A DNA stretch of 64,000 nucleotides, from NCBI GenBank assembly GCA_963666465.1, contig OY762824.1, positions 2,852,001 to 2,916,000 on the forward strand, written 5' to 3'. Position numbers and translations under genes: made by a program. Shown here piece after piece: positions 52,925-62,333 of the stretch. The DNA comes from VXYL01 sp963666465. GTDB taxonomy: Bacteria > Pseudomonadota > Gammaproteobacteria > Pseudomonadales > Azotimanducaceae. How positions within the stretch are numbered: the stretch's first letter is position 1; each line of letters opens with the position of its first letter. Under the pieces are notes generated by a model. The model was not told the DNA's origin, ran no database searches, and saw only the letters and a list, made by a program, of their open reading frames with translations.

Positions 52925-55087
52925 ATGCGAGTCGTTACGGTAGCGGTGCCGCGGCCGCTGCGCCGCCTGTTTGACTATGCGGTGGGGGATGATGGCCCCG
53001 TGCCGGCACCGGGGAGCAGGGTGCGGGTGCCGTTCGGCGGTGCAGTGGTGGTCGGCGTGGTGGTGGGCCATGCGAGTGCTTCGGAGCACGACCTCAAGGC
53101 CATCGATGAGGTGCTCGACGAGAGGCCCTTGTTGACGGCGGACCTGATTGAACTCGCGAACTGGCTCTCGCGCTACTACCACCATCCCATTGGTGACGCC
53201 TACGCGACCCTGCTGCCGAGGCTGGCGCGGCGGGGCGCTCCGGCAGAGGCGACCGCCATGCTGGCGTGGCGGCCGACGGTGGAGTCGCCTCCGGGGGCTC
53301 TCGCCCGTGCCCCGGCGCAGCGCCGCGCGCTTGCGCTCCTGCTCGAACATGGCGCCGTGGACGATGCCGATGTCGCCGCGCTCGGCATACAGCGGCGGGT
53401 GCTGAAAGCGCTGGAGCAGCGCGATCTGGTGCGGGCGGTGGCGCTCGAACCGACGTATCGCGTGGCATCGGGGGACATCGAACTCACCGAAGAGCAGCGC
53501 GCTGCCGTAGCTTCCATCGACGCATCCCACGGCACCGCCGCGGTTCACCTGCTGCAAGGAGTCACCGGCAGCGGCAAGACCGAGGTGTACATGCGCGCCA
53601 TCGAGCGCGTGCTTGCGGCCGGGGAACAGGCGCTGGTGCTGGTGCCGGAAATCGCTCTCACGCCGCAGACCACACGGCGGTTTCGGGCACGGTTCGGGGC
53701 CGCGGCGACGCTGCACTCCGGGGCCACGGACCGGCAGCGCTTCGATGCCTGGATCGACTGTCGCAGCGGTCGCCACCGAATCCTGATCGGCACGAGGTCG
53801 GCGGTGCTGGCGCCATTTCGCAAGCTCGGCATCATCGTCGTGGACGAGGAACACGACACCTCGTACAAGCAAACCGAGGGACTGACCTATTCGGCGCGGG
53901 ATGTGGCGGTGAAGCGGGGGCAGTTGCTGGGCATCCCGGTGGTGCTTGGCAGCGCAACGCCTTGCCTCGAGACCCTTGAGAACGTCCGCCGCCGGCGCTA
54001 TCGGGTTGCACGCCTGCACGAACGACCGGCGGGCGTGGCTTTGCCGCGATTCTCGGTGCTCGATGTGCGGGGCCTCACGTTGCGCGAAGGGCTGGCGGAA
54101 CCGCTGCTCCGGACGATGGATCGCCACCTGGCTGCGGATGGGCAGGTGCTGGTGTTCGTCAATCGTCGGGGCTACGCGCCGGTGCTGGTGTGCGGCGACT
54201 GCGGCTGGCAGGCGCTGTGCGCCCATTGCGACGCGCGGCTGACGACGCACCGCTGGCCGAGCGGCGCGAACGGTTCGGTGGAGGCGCTGATGATTTGCCA
54301 TCACTGCGAGGAACGCTATCGCCTGCCGGCGGCCTGCCCCGATTGCGGTGGAGACCGGCTGCGGCTCGTCGGCGTCGGTACGCAGCGGGTGGAGGATGCC
54401 TTGGCGGAACGGCATCCGGACGTGCCGCTCTATCGCATCGACCGCGACACGACGCGTCGCGCCGATCGCCTTGCTGCGGACCTTGACGCGATCCGCGCTG
54501 GCGGTGCGGCCATCCTGGTGGGGACGCAGATGCTTGCGAAGGGACATCACTTGCCGGACGTGACGCTGGTGGCGGTGGTGGACGCGGACGCGGGTTTCCT
54601 GTCGGCGGACTTTCGCGGTCCGGAGCGGACGGCGCAGTTGATCGTGCAGGTGGCTGGGCGGGCTGGGCGGGCTGGCCGTGCGGGAGAGGTGTGGATTCAG
54701 ACGCTGGACCCGGACAACGGCAACCTGCGGGCGCTGATCGAGTCTGGCTACGAGGGGTTTGTGCGCACGGAGCGGGACATCCGGCGAGCGGTGGGGATGC
54801 CGCCGTTCGGGGCGCTTGCCATTGTGCGGGCGGAGAGTCGGGACGAGGTCGCGGCGACGCGGGTGCTCGAGGAAGTTGCTGCGCGCATGTCGCCGTTTGC
54901 CTTGCAGGTTGCGGGGCCTTCGCCGGCGTTCCCGACGCGGCGAGCCGACCGGTATCGGTATCAGTTGCTGGCTTTGTCGGAAAGGCGCGCGGACCTGCAT
55001 CGCGCGTTGACTGCGTTGACGCTATCGCCGCCGGATGCGGGGAGCGTGCGTTGGAGCATTGATGTGGATCCGCTTGGGGTGTTTTGA
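52925..55087 (+). CDS. priA: Primosomal replication restart helicase PriA
   Basis: 720 residues. N-terminal DNA-binding domain (VTVAVPRPLRRLFDYAVG), then the helicase core with Walker A GVTGSGKTEVY, the DEEH box IIVVDEEHDTSYKQTEG and VLGSATPCLET. Eight zinc-binding Cys follow in CGDCGWQALCAHC and CHHCEERYRLPAACPDCGG, and later VQVAGRAGRAGR. It reloads DnaB at stalled forks. An upstream frame from 52712 is not needed. In related genomes argS commonly follows; here only repeat-like non-coding DNA (55088-55450, palindromic and GC-rich) is seen before the SPOR gene. Confidence 0.95.
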   Translation: MRVVTVAVPRPLRRLFDYAVGDDGPVPAPGSRVRVPFGGAVVVGVVVGHASASEHDLKAIDEVLDERPLLTADLIELANWLSRYYHHPIGDAYATLLPRLARRGAPAEATAMLAWRPTVESPPGALARAPAQRRALALLLEHGAVDDADVAALGIQRRVLKALEQRDLVRAVALEPTYRVASGDIELTEEQRAAVASIDASHGTAAVHLLQGVTGSGKTEVYMRAIERVLAAGEQALVLVPEIALTPQTTRRFRARFGAAATLHSGATDRQRFDAWIDCRSGRHRILIGTRSAVLAPFRKLGIIVVDEEHDTSYKQTEGLTYSARDVAVKRGQLLGIPVVLGSATPCLETLENVRRRRYRVARLHERPAGVALPRFSVLDVRGLTLREGLAEPLLRTMDRHLAADGQVLVFVNRRGYAPVLVCGDCGWQALCAHCDARLTTHRWPSGANGSVEALMICHHCEERYRLPAACPDCGGDRLRLVGVGTQRVEDALAERHPDVPLYRIDRDTTRRADRLAADLDAIRAGGAAILVGTQMLAKGHHLPDVTLVAVVDADAGFLSADFRGPERTAQLIVQVAGRAGRAGRAGEVWIQTLDPDNGNLRALIESGYEGFVRTERDIRRAVGMPPFGALAIVRAESRDEVAATRVLEEVAARMSPFALQVAGPSPAFPTRRADRYRYQLLALSERRADLHRALTALTLSPPDAGSVRWSIDVDPLGVF

Positions 55088-55450
55088 AGGTGCTTGAGGG
55101 TGTGGGCCTTGGCTTTGCAGGGAGGCAATGGCCGCACCACGGCGCAGGTGCATCGGCCCAGCCCCTCCGGAGAAGCCGAGGACGGCGCCGCGCCGAAGGG
55201 CGCATCGACCTCCTCCAAGGGGATGATGGGAAGGGGCCCAGATTCCCACAACGGGGGAGCGTGTTCCCATGCTCACTGGAGGGCGTGTCTTCTGGAGGGA
55301 GAGCGTTTCGCCGACGCGCCCGAAGGGCACGCCCATACGCAGGGCTTGGGCAGTTCCGCTGGCGCGGAAACCGAGAAAGGACGTACGCTACCGTTCTTCG
55401 ACGGCAGTTTTTTCGTTGTGGGGCCTACCGCCTGGATCGCCTTTGACTCG

Positions 55451-56041
55451 ATGTCCATCCCAAGCCCACAACTCGCACGAGGCGGATCCACGCGCCGGCG
55501 GAGCGCCGCTCGCAGGGGGAGTTCGCGATCGGGGAGCGGTCGCCGCTTCCTGCCGACCTTTGCTGCCGGCGCAGCCTGTGGCGTGGCCGCGACGCTGTTT
55601 GTCGTAATGGGGATGCCTTCGGGGGATGTTTCGGATGCGGAGCCGGCGGCGGAAGCCGCCAATCCCGATCCTTTCTCGTACGACTTCTTCGAGCGCTTGC
55701 GCAAGCAGTCGGAGCCGGTGGTGGTGCATGACACGTCGCCACTGGAGCCAGCAGGGGGGGGAGAGGCACCGGTGACAACGGAGTATCTGTTGCAGGCCGG
55801 TTCCTTCCGCCGCCAGGCCGACGCCGAACGGATGCGCGGCTGGCTCATGTTCTACAGCGGTCTGCCGGGTGTGCAGGGGCTTTCCGTCACCGCATCGGCG
55901 GTGGAACTGCAGGAGCAGGGCACCTGGCACCGCGTGCTGATTGGGCCGTTCCCTGACCGTCAGGCGGTCGATGCGGCGATGGCGCATCTGCGGGAACGGG
56001 ATGTCGCGACGTTGCCGCTGGAGCGGACTGTGGAGGACTGA
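55451..56041 (+). CDS. SPOR-domain cell-division-type protein
   Basis: 196 residues. A basic cytoplasmic start (RGGSTRRRSAARRGSSRSGS) is followed by one membrane helix (FLPTFAAGAACGVAATLFVV), a linker, and a C-terminal SPOR domain (TEYLLQAGSFRRQADAERMR, WHRVLIGPFPDRQAVDAAMA). This is the FtsN-like layout: bitopic inner-membrane protein whose SPOR domain binds denuded septal peptidoglycan. It lies between priA and hslV, where the FtsN-like gene is found in many gammaproteobacteria. Confidence 0.85.
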   Translation: MSIPSPQLARGGSTRRRSAARRGSSRSGSGRRFLPTFAAGAACGVAATLFVVMGMPSGDVSDAEPAAEAANPDPFSYDFFERLRKQSEPVVVHDTSPLEPAGGGEAPVTTEYLLQAGSFRRQADAERMRGWLMFYSGLPGVQGLSVTASAVELQEQGTWHRVLIGPFPDRQAVDAAMAHLRERDVATLPLERTVED

Positions 56042-56170
56042 CCCTTTTGGGGCGTCCTGAACGAGTGTGCTGGCGCGGCCTGCCCCCTCCGAAGGAAGCC
56101 GCCGGGCCCTTCTTCGGAGGGGGTGGGCGCGCGCGACCCACAGCTTGATGCGCGTCCATCACTCCATCCG

Positions 56171-57124
56171 TCAAAACTTGATGCCAAGCGTTGCGGAATA
56201 GGTTGCGTCGGTCCTTTCGCGGCCGGGGGCTGGTTGGGTTTCGTGTTGCAGGTCCAGGCGGAGGCTGGCTTGCCAGGTGTCGCTCAGGTGGAAGCGGATG
56301 CCGCTACCGGAATCCCACACGGCGCCGCGGGCAGCGTCGAGGATCTTCAGGAGCTGGTTGTGGTGGAAGAGCTCGAACCGTTCCGGTTGCAGCCAGTGGT
56401 TGAAGGTGACGCCCCAGCGCAGGGCTGGGTTGTTCTGGTTGCCGCCGATGAGGCTTTCGCGCACCTGGCTGATGCCGATGTCGGTGGTGAGGGAACCGGC
56501 GTCGCTTTCGCGGAGGGTGCGGCCGGCGCCGGCGCCTAGCGTGATGCGGCCGTCGATTTCCTTGATGGGGTCGCGGAAGAGCTCGAAGTTGCCGAGCAGA
56601 TACCACGCCGGCTCGATCCTCCAGCGCGCCTCGTAGTCGATGTCGAGCTGATCGCGGGTGCGAACGCGCGGACACCAGGTGTCGCAGGCGCTGTCTGCCG
56701 AGCCGCTGCCTTCGGAGCGCGCCAGCGAGACACCGAATAGCTGCTCGAAGCGACCTTCGCCGCGCTTGCCGGAAAGCACCACGGTGGCGTCGCGGGCGCG
56801 CGAATTGCCGGTGGAAAGCAATACGCCCAAGTCGGCGGAGGTTTCCCACTCGGCGCCTGGCTGCGAGATTTGCTCCGGCTTCACCGCGGATGTTCCTCCC
56901 TCGGCGCCGTGCTGCGGGATGTGCTCCCGCTTTACTGACGCCACCAACTCTTCCGGCACGGTAACGACGCCGATGCCCGGCATGTCGATGGCAACCTGCC
57001 CTGCCGGCGCGCCCACCACGGTTCCGCTCAAGCGGTCGCCGTTGGCGAGATGCACTTCGTCGGCGCCGGTACCAATCGCGGACAATGTGAGGGTGACCAC
57101 CGCACCCAACGCGGCCTTCTTCAT
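56171..57124 (-). CDS. DUF481 outer-membrane barrel protein
   Basis: 317 residues. Signal peptide MKKAALGAVVTLTLSAIGTG, then DEVHLANGDRLSGTVVGAP, a short periplasmic domain typical of this family. The DUF481 barrel follows (GVLLSTGNSRARDATVVLSG, RWRIEPAWYLLGNFELFRD, GRTLRESDAGSLTTDIGIS) and ends in Phe (YSATLGIKF), the usual outer-membrane insertion signal. A near-duplicate block KREHIPQHGAEGG/KPEQISQPGAEWE is seen in the linker. Function unknown. It breaks the otherwise plus-strand run from priA to ubiB. Confidence 0.82.
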   Translation of the reverse strand: MKKAALGAVVTLTLSAIGTGADEVHLANGDRLSGTVVGAPAGQVAIDMPGIGVVTVPEELVASVKREHIPQHGAEGGTSAVKPEQISQPGAEWETSADLGVLLSTGNSRARDATVVLSGKRGEGRFEQLFGVSLARSEGSGSADSACDTWCPRVRTRDQLDIDYEARWRIEPAWYLLGNFELFRDPIKEIDGRITLGAGAGRTLRESDAGSLTTDIGISQVRESLIGGNQNNPALRWGVTFNHWLQPERFELFHHNQLLKILDAARGAVWDSGSGIRFHLSDTWQASLRLDLQHETQPAPGRERTDATYSATLGIKF

Positions 57125-57279
57125 TTCCAGTCTCCGAAGATGCAGCAGCGCGAATTGTAGGTTCCCGCGTGCCCAAAGGAACCTCTGATTCTGCTCTCCA
57201 TTCCGGCCCACGGGGTCCTTCCGGAGGGAGGGCATAATGCCCTCCCTCCGAGTAGAGGGGGGGCCTCAGTCTCCAAGAG

Positions 57280-58902
57280 CAGGGCTATTCAAAAGTCGTC
57301 CTGACGATGTGCGATTGGCGTCTCGGCTCGATTTGCCGCTGGCCATTCAAGAGTCGTTGTGGCAGAACGGCGACATGGACGGGCCGGACGGAGATGGCGT
57401 TGGTCGCTGGCTGCGGGACGTGGAGGTCCGCCCGGTGCGCGGAGCGGAGGAGCGCCGGCGCTGGGACGCGCTGATGCGCGAGCATCACTGGCTGCCCTTC
57501 CGCGGGCTGTTCGGCAGGTCGCTTCGGCAGGTGGCGGTGCGCGGGGACACCTGGCTGGCGCTGCTGGGCTGGCAGGCCCGGGCGTTCAAGGTGGGGGTGC
57601 GCGACGCGTGGATCGGCTGGACGCGGGAGCGGCAGTTCTCGCGGCTGCACCTGATCGCGAACGACGCCCGCTTCGCGGTGCTGGGGGAGGGCCGGGTTTC
57701 CGAACCTGGCGTCGCGGGCGCTGGGGCTGGGCCTGCGGCGGCTGTCGCGGGACATGCGGGCCGCGCACGGGCATCCGGTGCTGCTGGCGGAGACGTTCGT
57801 GGACCCGTCGCGTTTCTCCGGGACGTGCTGCCGGGCGTCGAACTGGATGTCGCTGGGGCGCACGCGGGGCCATTCCCGGAAACCGGGCGGGTCGGCGCGC
57901 TGGCGGGAGAACGGCCGGCCGAAGGAGGTGTTCGTGTACGAGATGGAGACGGGCGCGGCGGCGGGCGCGTTCCTCAGTCCGAGCCGGGGGCGCCGCACGG
58001 CGCCGGCGGCGTCCACGTTCCACTGCATCCTGTCGTCGCTGCCGCCGGACGCGCCGCTGGACCGGGCGCTGGGCGCGTGGACGCGGCAGCGCAGCGACGG
58101 ACGGCGCCGGTGGCGCTGGACGGCAAGGACGCGCGCGGCGCCTCGAAGCAGATCGACGGCGGGCGGCGCATGATGGTCGCCGCGGTGGAGCACGGCACGG
58201 GGCTGGTGCTCGGGCAGGTCCAGGTTGGCGGCAAGACCAACGAGATCCCGGCGGTGCGCGAGCTGGCGCGCGGTGCTCGACCTCGGCGGCCCGGAGTGGG
58301 ACGGCCACGGCGGCCTGCACGGCCGGCGGCAGGCGTTCCGCATCGAGCGCGAGCGCCACCTCGTCAAGCAGGACGCGGGAAGCCGGGAGACGGCCTGCGG
58401 GCTCACCTCGCTCGGCCCCGGCCAGGCCGGTCCCGAGGAGGTCGCGGCCCTGGTCCGGCGCCACTGGCACATCGAGAACCGCCTGCACTGCGTGCGCGAC
58501 TTCACCTGCGACGAGGACCGCTGCCGGGCGCGCGTCGGCAATCTGCCGCGCAATCTCGCCTGCCTGAGCAACGCGGCCATCTCCATCGTGCGCCACGGGC
58601 GCCGCTTCGAGCACCTGCCTCCCGCCAACCGGCACTGCGCCGCCCGGCCGCAGGAGGCCCTCGACGCCGTCCTCGACCCGCCGTCCGGCTGAGCGACGGC
58701 GTCCCCGCCGAAAGTCCGACCCGGTGCGCGGCATCGGACGAACCGCCGCGTCCGCGGGCCGACGGGACACCCCGCGTCCCCCCCGGCAAGCCCGAACAAC
58801 CCGCCAACAAGACGGTTCCCCCCCCGCCGGCGAGTCGAAGCCGACCGACGTCTCGACCGATCCGCCCGCCATCCGAAAAACCCGGACTTTTGAATAGGCC
58901 TG
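57280..58902 (+). mobile_element. DUF4338 plus ISAs1-like insertion sequence, inactive
   Basis: 1623 bp with inverted ends CAGGGCTATTCAAAAGTC and GACTTTTGAATAGGCCTG. Flanked by a perfect 10-bp direct repeat TCTCCAAGAG (57270-57279 and 58903-58912), a size typical of ISAs1. It separates the DUF481 gene from hslV. Confidence 0.9.
57375..58692 (+). pseudogene. DUF4338-ISAs1-type transposase, frameshifted and internally deleted
   Basis: The DUF4338 part (DALMREHHWLPFRGLFGRSL, DTWLALLGWQARAFKVG, DAWIGWTRERQFSRLHLIAN) is followed in another frame by GHPVLLAETFVDPSRFSGTC. Then comes the DDE start PVALDGKDARGASKQIDGG and VLGQVQVGGKTNEIPAV, and in a third frame HWHIENRLHCVRDFTCDEDR. Frame changes fall near 57730, 58105 and 58275, and the middle of the catalytic domain is missing. 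DUF4338 is also the domain of Druantia protein DruA, but the attached transposase shows that this is an IS. Confidence 0.85.
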
Positions 58903-59019
58903 TCTCCAAGAGGGTGGGCATCTTGTCCTGCGCCCTGCCGCAAGGCGCGCAATTCGGCACGGTCCCCGTGTGCGCGCTACTATCTTCCTTCGGCGAGGCG
59001 ACAAAGGCGGAAGCGCCAC

Positions 59020-59553
59020 TTGGAGCAGTTTGAAGGGACGACCATCCTGTCCGTGCGACGGGCGGATGGCGTGGTGCTCGGCGGTGACGGGCAGGTGACG
59101 TTCGGCAACACCGTGCTGAAGGCGAATGCGCGCAAGGTGCGGCGGCTGCATGACGACCGCGTGCTGGCTGGGTTCGCCGGCGGTACCGCGGACGCCTTCA
59201 CCCTGTTCGAACGCTTCGAGGGCGCGCTCGACAAATACTCCGGCAACCTCGTGCGGGCGGCGGTGGAACTTGCCAAGGACTGGCGCTCGGATCGGGTATT
59301 GCGGCGGCTGGAGGCGCTGCTGGCGGTTGTCGACGCCGACTCCTCGCTGGTGATCTCCGGCAATGGCGACGTGATCGAGCCGGAAGGCGGACTCATCGCC
59401 ATCGGCTCCGGCGGCCCCTACGCGCAGGCGGCGGCGCGGGCGCTGCTCGACGCCACCGACATGGATGCTCGCGCCGTGGTCGAGCGCAGCCTCGCCATCG
59501 CCGCCGACATCTGCATCTACACCAACCACAACGTCAGCATCGAGTCGCTATGA
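59020..59553 (+). CDS. hslV: ATP-dependent protease subunit HslV
   Basis: 177 residues from a TTG start. The propeptide EQFEG is removed to expose the catalytic Thr in GTTILSVRRADGVVLGGDGQ. FAGGTADAFTLFERFEGALD and SGGPYAQAAARALL are standard. It forms the double-hexamer protease capped by HslU. Its stop overlaps the hslU start (ATGA). The TTG is the only start just before EQFEGTT. The ISAs1-type element ends 118 bases upstream, so the native promoter region may have been shortened. Confidence 0.95.
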   Translation: MEQFEGTTILSVRRADGVVLGGDGQVTFGNTVLKANARKVRRLHDDRVLAGFAGGTADAFTLFERFEGALDKYSGNLVRAAVELAKDWRSDRVLRRLEALLAVVDADSSLVISGNGDVIEPEGGLIAIGSGGPYAQAAARALLDATDMDARAVVERSLAIAADICIYTNHNVSIESL

Positions 59554-60881
59554 GCAGCACCATGACACCGCGCGAGATCGTGCATGAGCTCGACAAGCAC
59601 ATCATCGGCCAGACGCAGGCCAAGCGCGCCGTGGCGGTGGCCCTGCGCAACCGCTGGCGGCGCATCCAGCTCAAGCCGGATCTGCGCGAGGAGGTGACGC
59701 CGAAGAACATCCTCATGATCGGCCCCACCGGCGTCGGCAAGACGGAGATCGCCCGCCGCCTGGCCCGGCTCGCCAGCGCGCCGTTCATCAAGGTGGAGGC
59801 CACCAAGTTCACCGAAGTCGGCTATGTCGGGCGCGACGTGGAGTCGATCGTCCGCGACCTCGTGGACGTGGCGGTGAAGATGCTGCGCGAGCAGGCCATG
59901 CAGCGGGTGCAGCCGCGGGCGGAGGACATTGCCGAGGATCGGGTGCTCGACGCCCTGCTGCCGGCGCCGGCCGCCGGCGAGGACGGCGGACAGCTCGGCT
60001 CGGCGAGCGGCACGCGGCAGGTGTTCCGCAAGAAGCTGCGCGAAGGCGATCTCGACGAGCGCGAAGTGGAGTTGGAGGTGGACCTCGGCCATGTCGGAGT
60101 CGAGATCATGGCCGCGCCGCCGGGCATGGAGGAGATCACCAACCAGTTGCAGAACCTCTTCTCCAACCTGCCCACCGGGCGCTCGCGCAAGATGCGGCTG
60201 AAGGTGAAGGATGCGCTCAAGCGGCTGACCGAGGAAGAGGCGGCCAAGCTCATCAACGAGGAGGAGCTCAAGGCCGACGCCGTGGATGCCGTGGAGGAGA
60301 CCGGCATCGTCTTTCTCGACGAACTCGACAAGGTGGCGCGTCGGGCCGAAGGGCACGGCGCGGACGTTTCCCGCGAGGGCGTGCAGCGGGACCTGTTGCC
60401 GCTCATCGAGGGCTGCACGGTTTCGACCCGCTACGGCATGGTGCGAACCGATCATGTGCTGTTCATCGCCTCCGGGGCGTTCCATCTCGCCAAGCCTTCA
60501 GACCTGATCCCCGAATTGCAGGGGCGGCTGCCCATCCGGGTGGAGCTGGCGGCGCTGACGCCGGCCGACTTCCGCCGCATCCTGTCGGAGCCGGACGCCT
60601 CGCTCACCGAGCAATACAAGGCACTGATGGCGACGGAAGATGTCGCCATCGAGTTCACCGACGACGCCCTGCAGCGGGTGGCGGAGATCGCCTGGCAGGT
60701 GAACGAACGCACCGAGAACATCGGCGCCCGGCGGCTGCACACGGTGATGGAGCGACTGCTCGACAACATCTCGTTCGATGCTGGCGAGGGCGGCAAGCAG
60801 GCCGTCATCGATGCTGGCTACGTGGACGAGCATCTGGCGCAGATCGCGACGAACCGGGATCTGTCGCGCTACATCCTCTAG
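59550..60881 (+). CDS. hslU: ATPase HslU, unfoldase of the HslUV protease
   Basis: 443 residues. Walker A IGPTGVGKTEIARRLA, pore motif TEVGYVGRDVESIV, an I-domain insertion (residues ~110-240), Walker B GIVFLDELDKVARR, sensor region GAFHLAKPSDLIPELQGRLP, and the C-terminal end DLSRYIL that docks into HslV. No defect seen. Overlaps hslV by four bases. Confidence 0.97.
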   Translation: MSSTMTPREIVHELDKHIIGQTQAKRAVAVALRNRWRRIQLKPDLREEVTPKNILMIGPTGVGKTEIARRLARLASAPFIKVEATKFTEVGYVGRDVESIVRDLVDVAVKMLREQAMQRVQPRAEDIAEDRVLDALLPAPAAGEDGGQLGSASGTRQVFRKKLREGDLDEREVELEVDLGHVGVEIMAAPPGMEEITNQLQNLFSNLPTGRSRKMRLKVKDALKRLTEEEAAKLINEEELKADAVDAVEETGIVFLDELDKVARRAEGHGADVSREGVQRDLLPLIEGCTVSTRYGMVRTDHVLFIASGAFHLAKPSDLIPELQGRLPIRVELAALTPADFRRILSEPDASLTEQYKALMATEDVAIEFTDDALQRVAEIAWQVNERTENIGARRLHTVMERLLDNISFDAGEGGKQAVIDAGYVDEHLAQIATNRDLSRYIL

Positions 60882-60888
60882 CTCGCCC

Positions 60889-61269
60889 ATGAATCCCACC
60901 CACATCGTCTACCACTCGGCCAGCAAGACGCTGGAAGTGGGCTATGAGACTGGCGAGCCGGTGACGCTGGCGGCAGAGCTGTTGCGGGTGTATTCGCCGT
61001 CTGCGGAGGTGCGCGGCCACAGCGAGAGCGAGCGGGTGGTGCAGACAGGCAAGAAGCACGTCGGCATCGAACGCATCGAGGCCATCGGCAACTACGCGAT
61101 CCGCATCGTCTTCGATGACGGCCACGACACCGGCATCTATTCGTGGGCATACCTCAAGGATCTCGGCGACAACCAGCAGCGCTACTGGACGCAGTACGAG
61201 ACGGAGCTTCGCGCCATGAACGGTTCGCGGCTGCCGGCGATTCCCGTGGGGCAGTGGACGCCGCGGTGA
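60889..61269 (+). CDS. DUF971 (gamma-butyrobetaine hydroxylase N-terminal-like) protein
   Basis: 126 residues. LEVGYETGEPVTLAAELLRV, IEAIGNYAIRIVFDDGHDTG and IYSWAYLKDL are the DUF971 core, the same fold as the N-terminal domain of gamma-butyrobetaine hydroxylases. It is found next to hslU and ubiE in many proteobacteria. Function unresolved; a link to iron-sulfur handling has been proposed for relatives. Stop overlaps the GTG of ubiE. Confidence 0.88.
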   Translation: MNPTHIVYHSASKTLEVGYETGEPVTLAAELLRVYSPSAEVRGHSESERVVQTGKKHVGIERIEAIGNYAIRIVFDDGHDTGIYSWAYLKDLGDNQQRYWTQYETELRAMNGSRLPAIPVGQWTPR

Positions 61270-62018
61270 GCGGCACGGGGCGAGGCGAGTCTGCGGTGGA
61301 GGCGGAACAGAGACGCCGCGTCGAGGGGGTGTTCGATGCGGTGGCGGGGCGCTACGACGTGATGAACGACCTCATGTCGCTGGGCACCCACCGGCTGCTC
61401 AAGCGCGCGTTGGTGGAGCTGACCCGGCTACGCCCGGGCCATCGGGCATTGGACCTGGCCGGCGGCAGCGGCGACGTGGCCGCGCTGCTGGCGACGGCGG
61501 TGGGAGCTGGCGGGGCGGTGGTGCTGGCCGACATCAATGCCTCGATGCTGCGGGTAGGGCGGGACCGGATGCTGGACGAGGGCTGCGCCAACGTCCACTG
61601 CGTGCAGACGGACGGCTCGCAGCTCGCGTTTCCGGACGGCTCTTTCGATGCGGTGACAGTCGCCTTTGGCCTGCGCAACTTCGTCGACAAGGAGGCTGGA
61701 CTCCGCGAGATGCACCGGGTGCTGCGCCGTGGCGGCGTGGCGGTGGTGCTGGAGTTCGCCAAGGCTCGGGCCGGGCCGCCCGGGCTCTTGGCGGGGTTGT
61801 GGGGAGTGTATCGCGGCGCCTGGCCGATGTTGGGACGCCTGGTGGTGGGGGATGCGGCGCCGTATCGCTATCTGGTGGAATCCATCGACCGCCATCCGGA
61901 TCAGGACACCTTCACGGGGATGATGGAGGGGGCGGGGTTTGCCGAGGTGGAGTGTCAGGACATTTTTGGCGGGATCGTTGCCATCCATAGGGGGGTGAGG
62001 ATGGGGGATGCGGCTTGA
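61266..62018 (+). CDS. ubiE: Ubiquinone/menaquinone methyltransferase UbiE
   Basis: 250 residues, GTG start overlapping the upstream stop (GTGA). Motifs: VEGVFDAVAGRYDVMNDLMS, RALDLAGGSGDVAALLA for S-adenosylmethionine, DGSFDAVTVAFGLRNF, VLEFAKARAGPP, and the C-terminal ESIDRHPDQDTFTGMM. It C-methylates the demethoxy-quinol (and demethylmenaquinol where present). Followed by ubiJ and ubiB. Confidence 0.95.
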   Translation: MSGTGRGESAVEAEQRRRVEGVFDAVAGRYDVMNDLMSLGTHRLLKRALVELTRLRPGHRALDLAGGSGDVAALLATAVGAGGAVVLADINASMLRVGRDRMLDEGCANVHCVQTDGSQLAFPDGSFDAVTVAFGLRNFVDKEAGLREMHRVLRRGGVAVVLEFAKARAGPPGLLAGLWGVYRGAWPMLGRLVVGDAAPYRYLVESIDRHPDQDTFTGMMEGAGFAEVECQDIFGGIVAIHRGVRMGDAA

Positions 62019-62039
62019 TGTTGGGGCCTGGCGCTTGAT

Positions 62040-62097
62040 CTGGCAGCCTGTCGGACTTCGGACGGCGCAAGCTGGCCGAATGCCGACAGGCTGCCAG
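62040..62097. repeat. 58-bp mini-element with IS1182-type ends
   Basis: CTGGCAGCCTGTCGG and CCGACAGGCTGCCAG are exact inverted ends around a short spacer. The same end bounds the IS1182-type element at 33199-34820. It lies between ubiE and ubiJ and can form a strong hairpin, so it may influence mRNA 3' processing. Confidence 0.85.
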
Positions 62098-62151
62098 GAC
62101 GGCTTGGGCTGGGGCAGGAAGCGTTGCCGAAAGGCAACGGTTCTTGTGGCG
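62097..62151 (+). repeat. Dispersed stem-loop repeat B, copy 3
   Basis: Same 55-bp unit as at 33140-33194, again touching an IS1182-type end. Downstream, 62200-62231 holds the palindrome TGTCACTCCCCC/GGGGGGAGTGACA, and the rest of 62152-62333 has GC-rich palindromes and no gene. Confidence 0.85.
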
Positions 62152-62333
62152 CTGCAGTGGCGCGTGCGGCCTTCCCCCTCCGAGAGGCCAGGAGGCTTCC
62201 TGTCACTCCCCCAGGAGGGGGGAGTGACAGGAAGGGCGCCGCCTCTCTGAAAGGAAGGGCGTCTCGCCCTCCATACGCCGCGAGGCGCTGCCTTTGGCGG
62301 GTCTGCGGGTTGCGAGAGTCGGCGGAGAGGAAA

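Noticed and set aside
57375..58692. DUF4338 sequence as a Druantia (DruA-type) defence gene
   Set aside because: It is joined to an ISAs1-like catalytic region and bounded by inverted ends with a 10-bp target duplication, so it is a broken insertion sequence.
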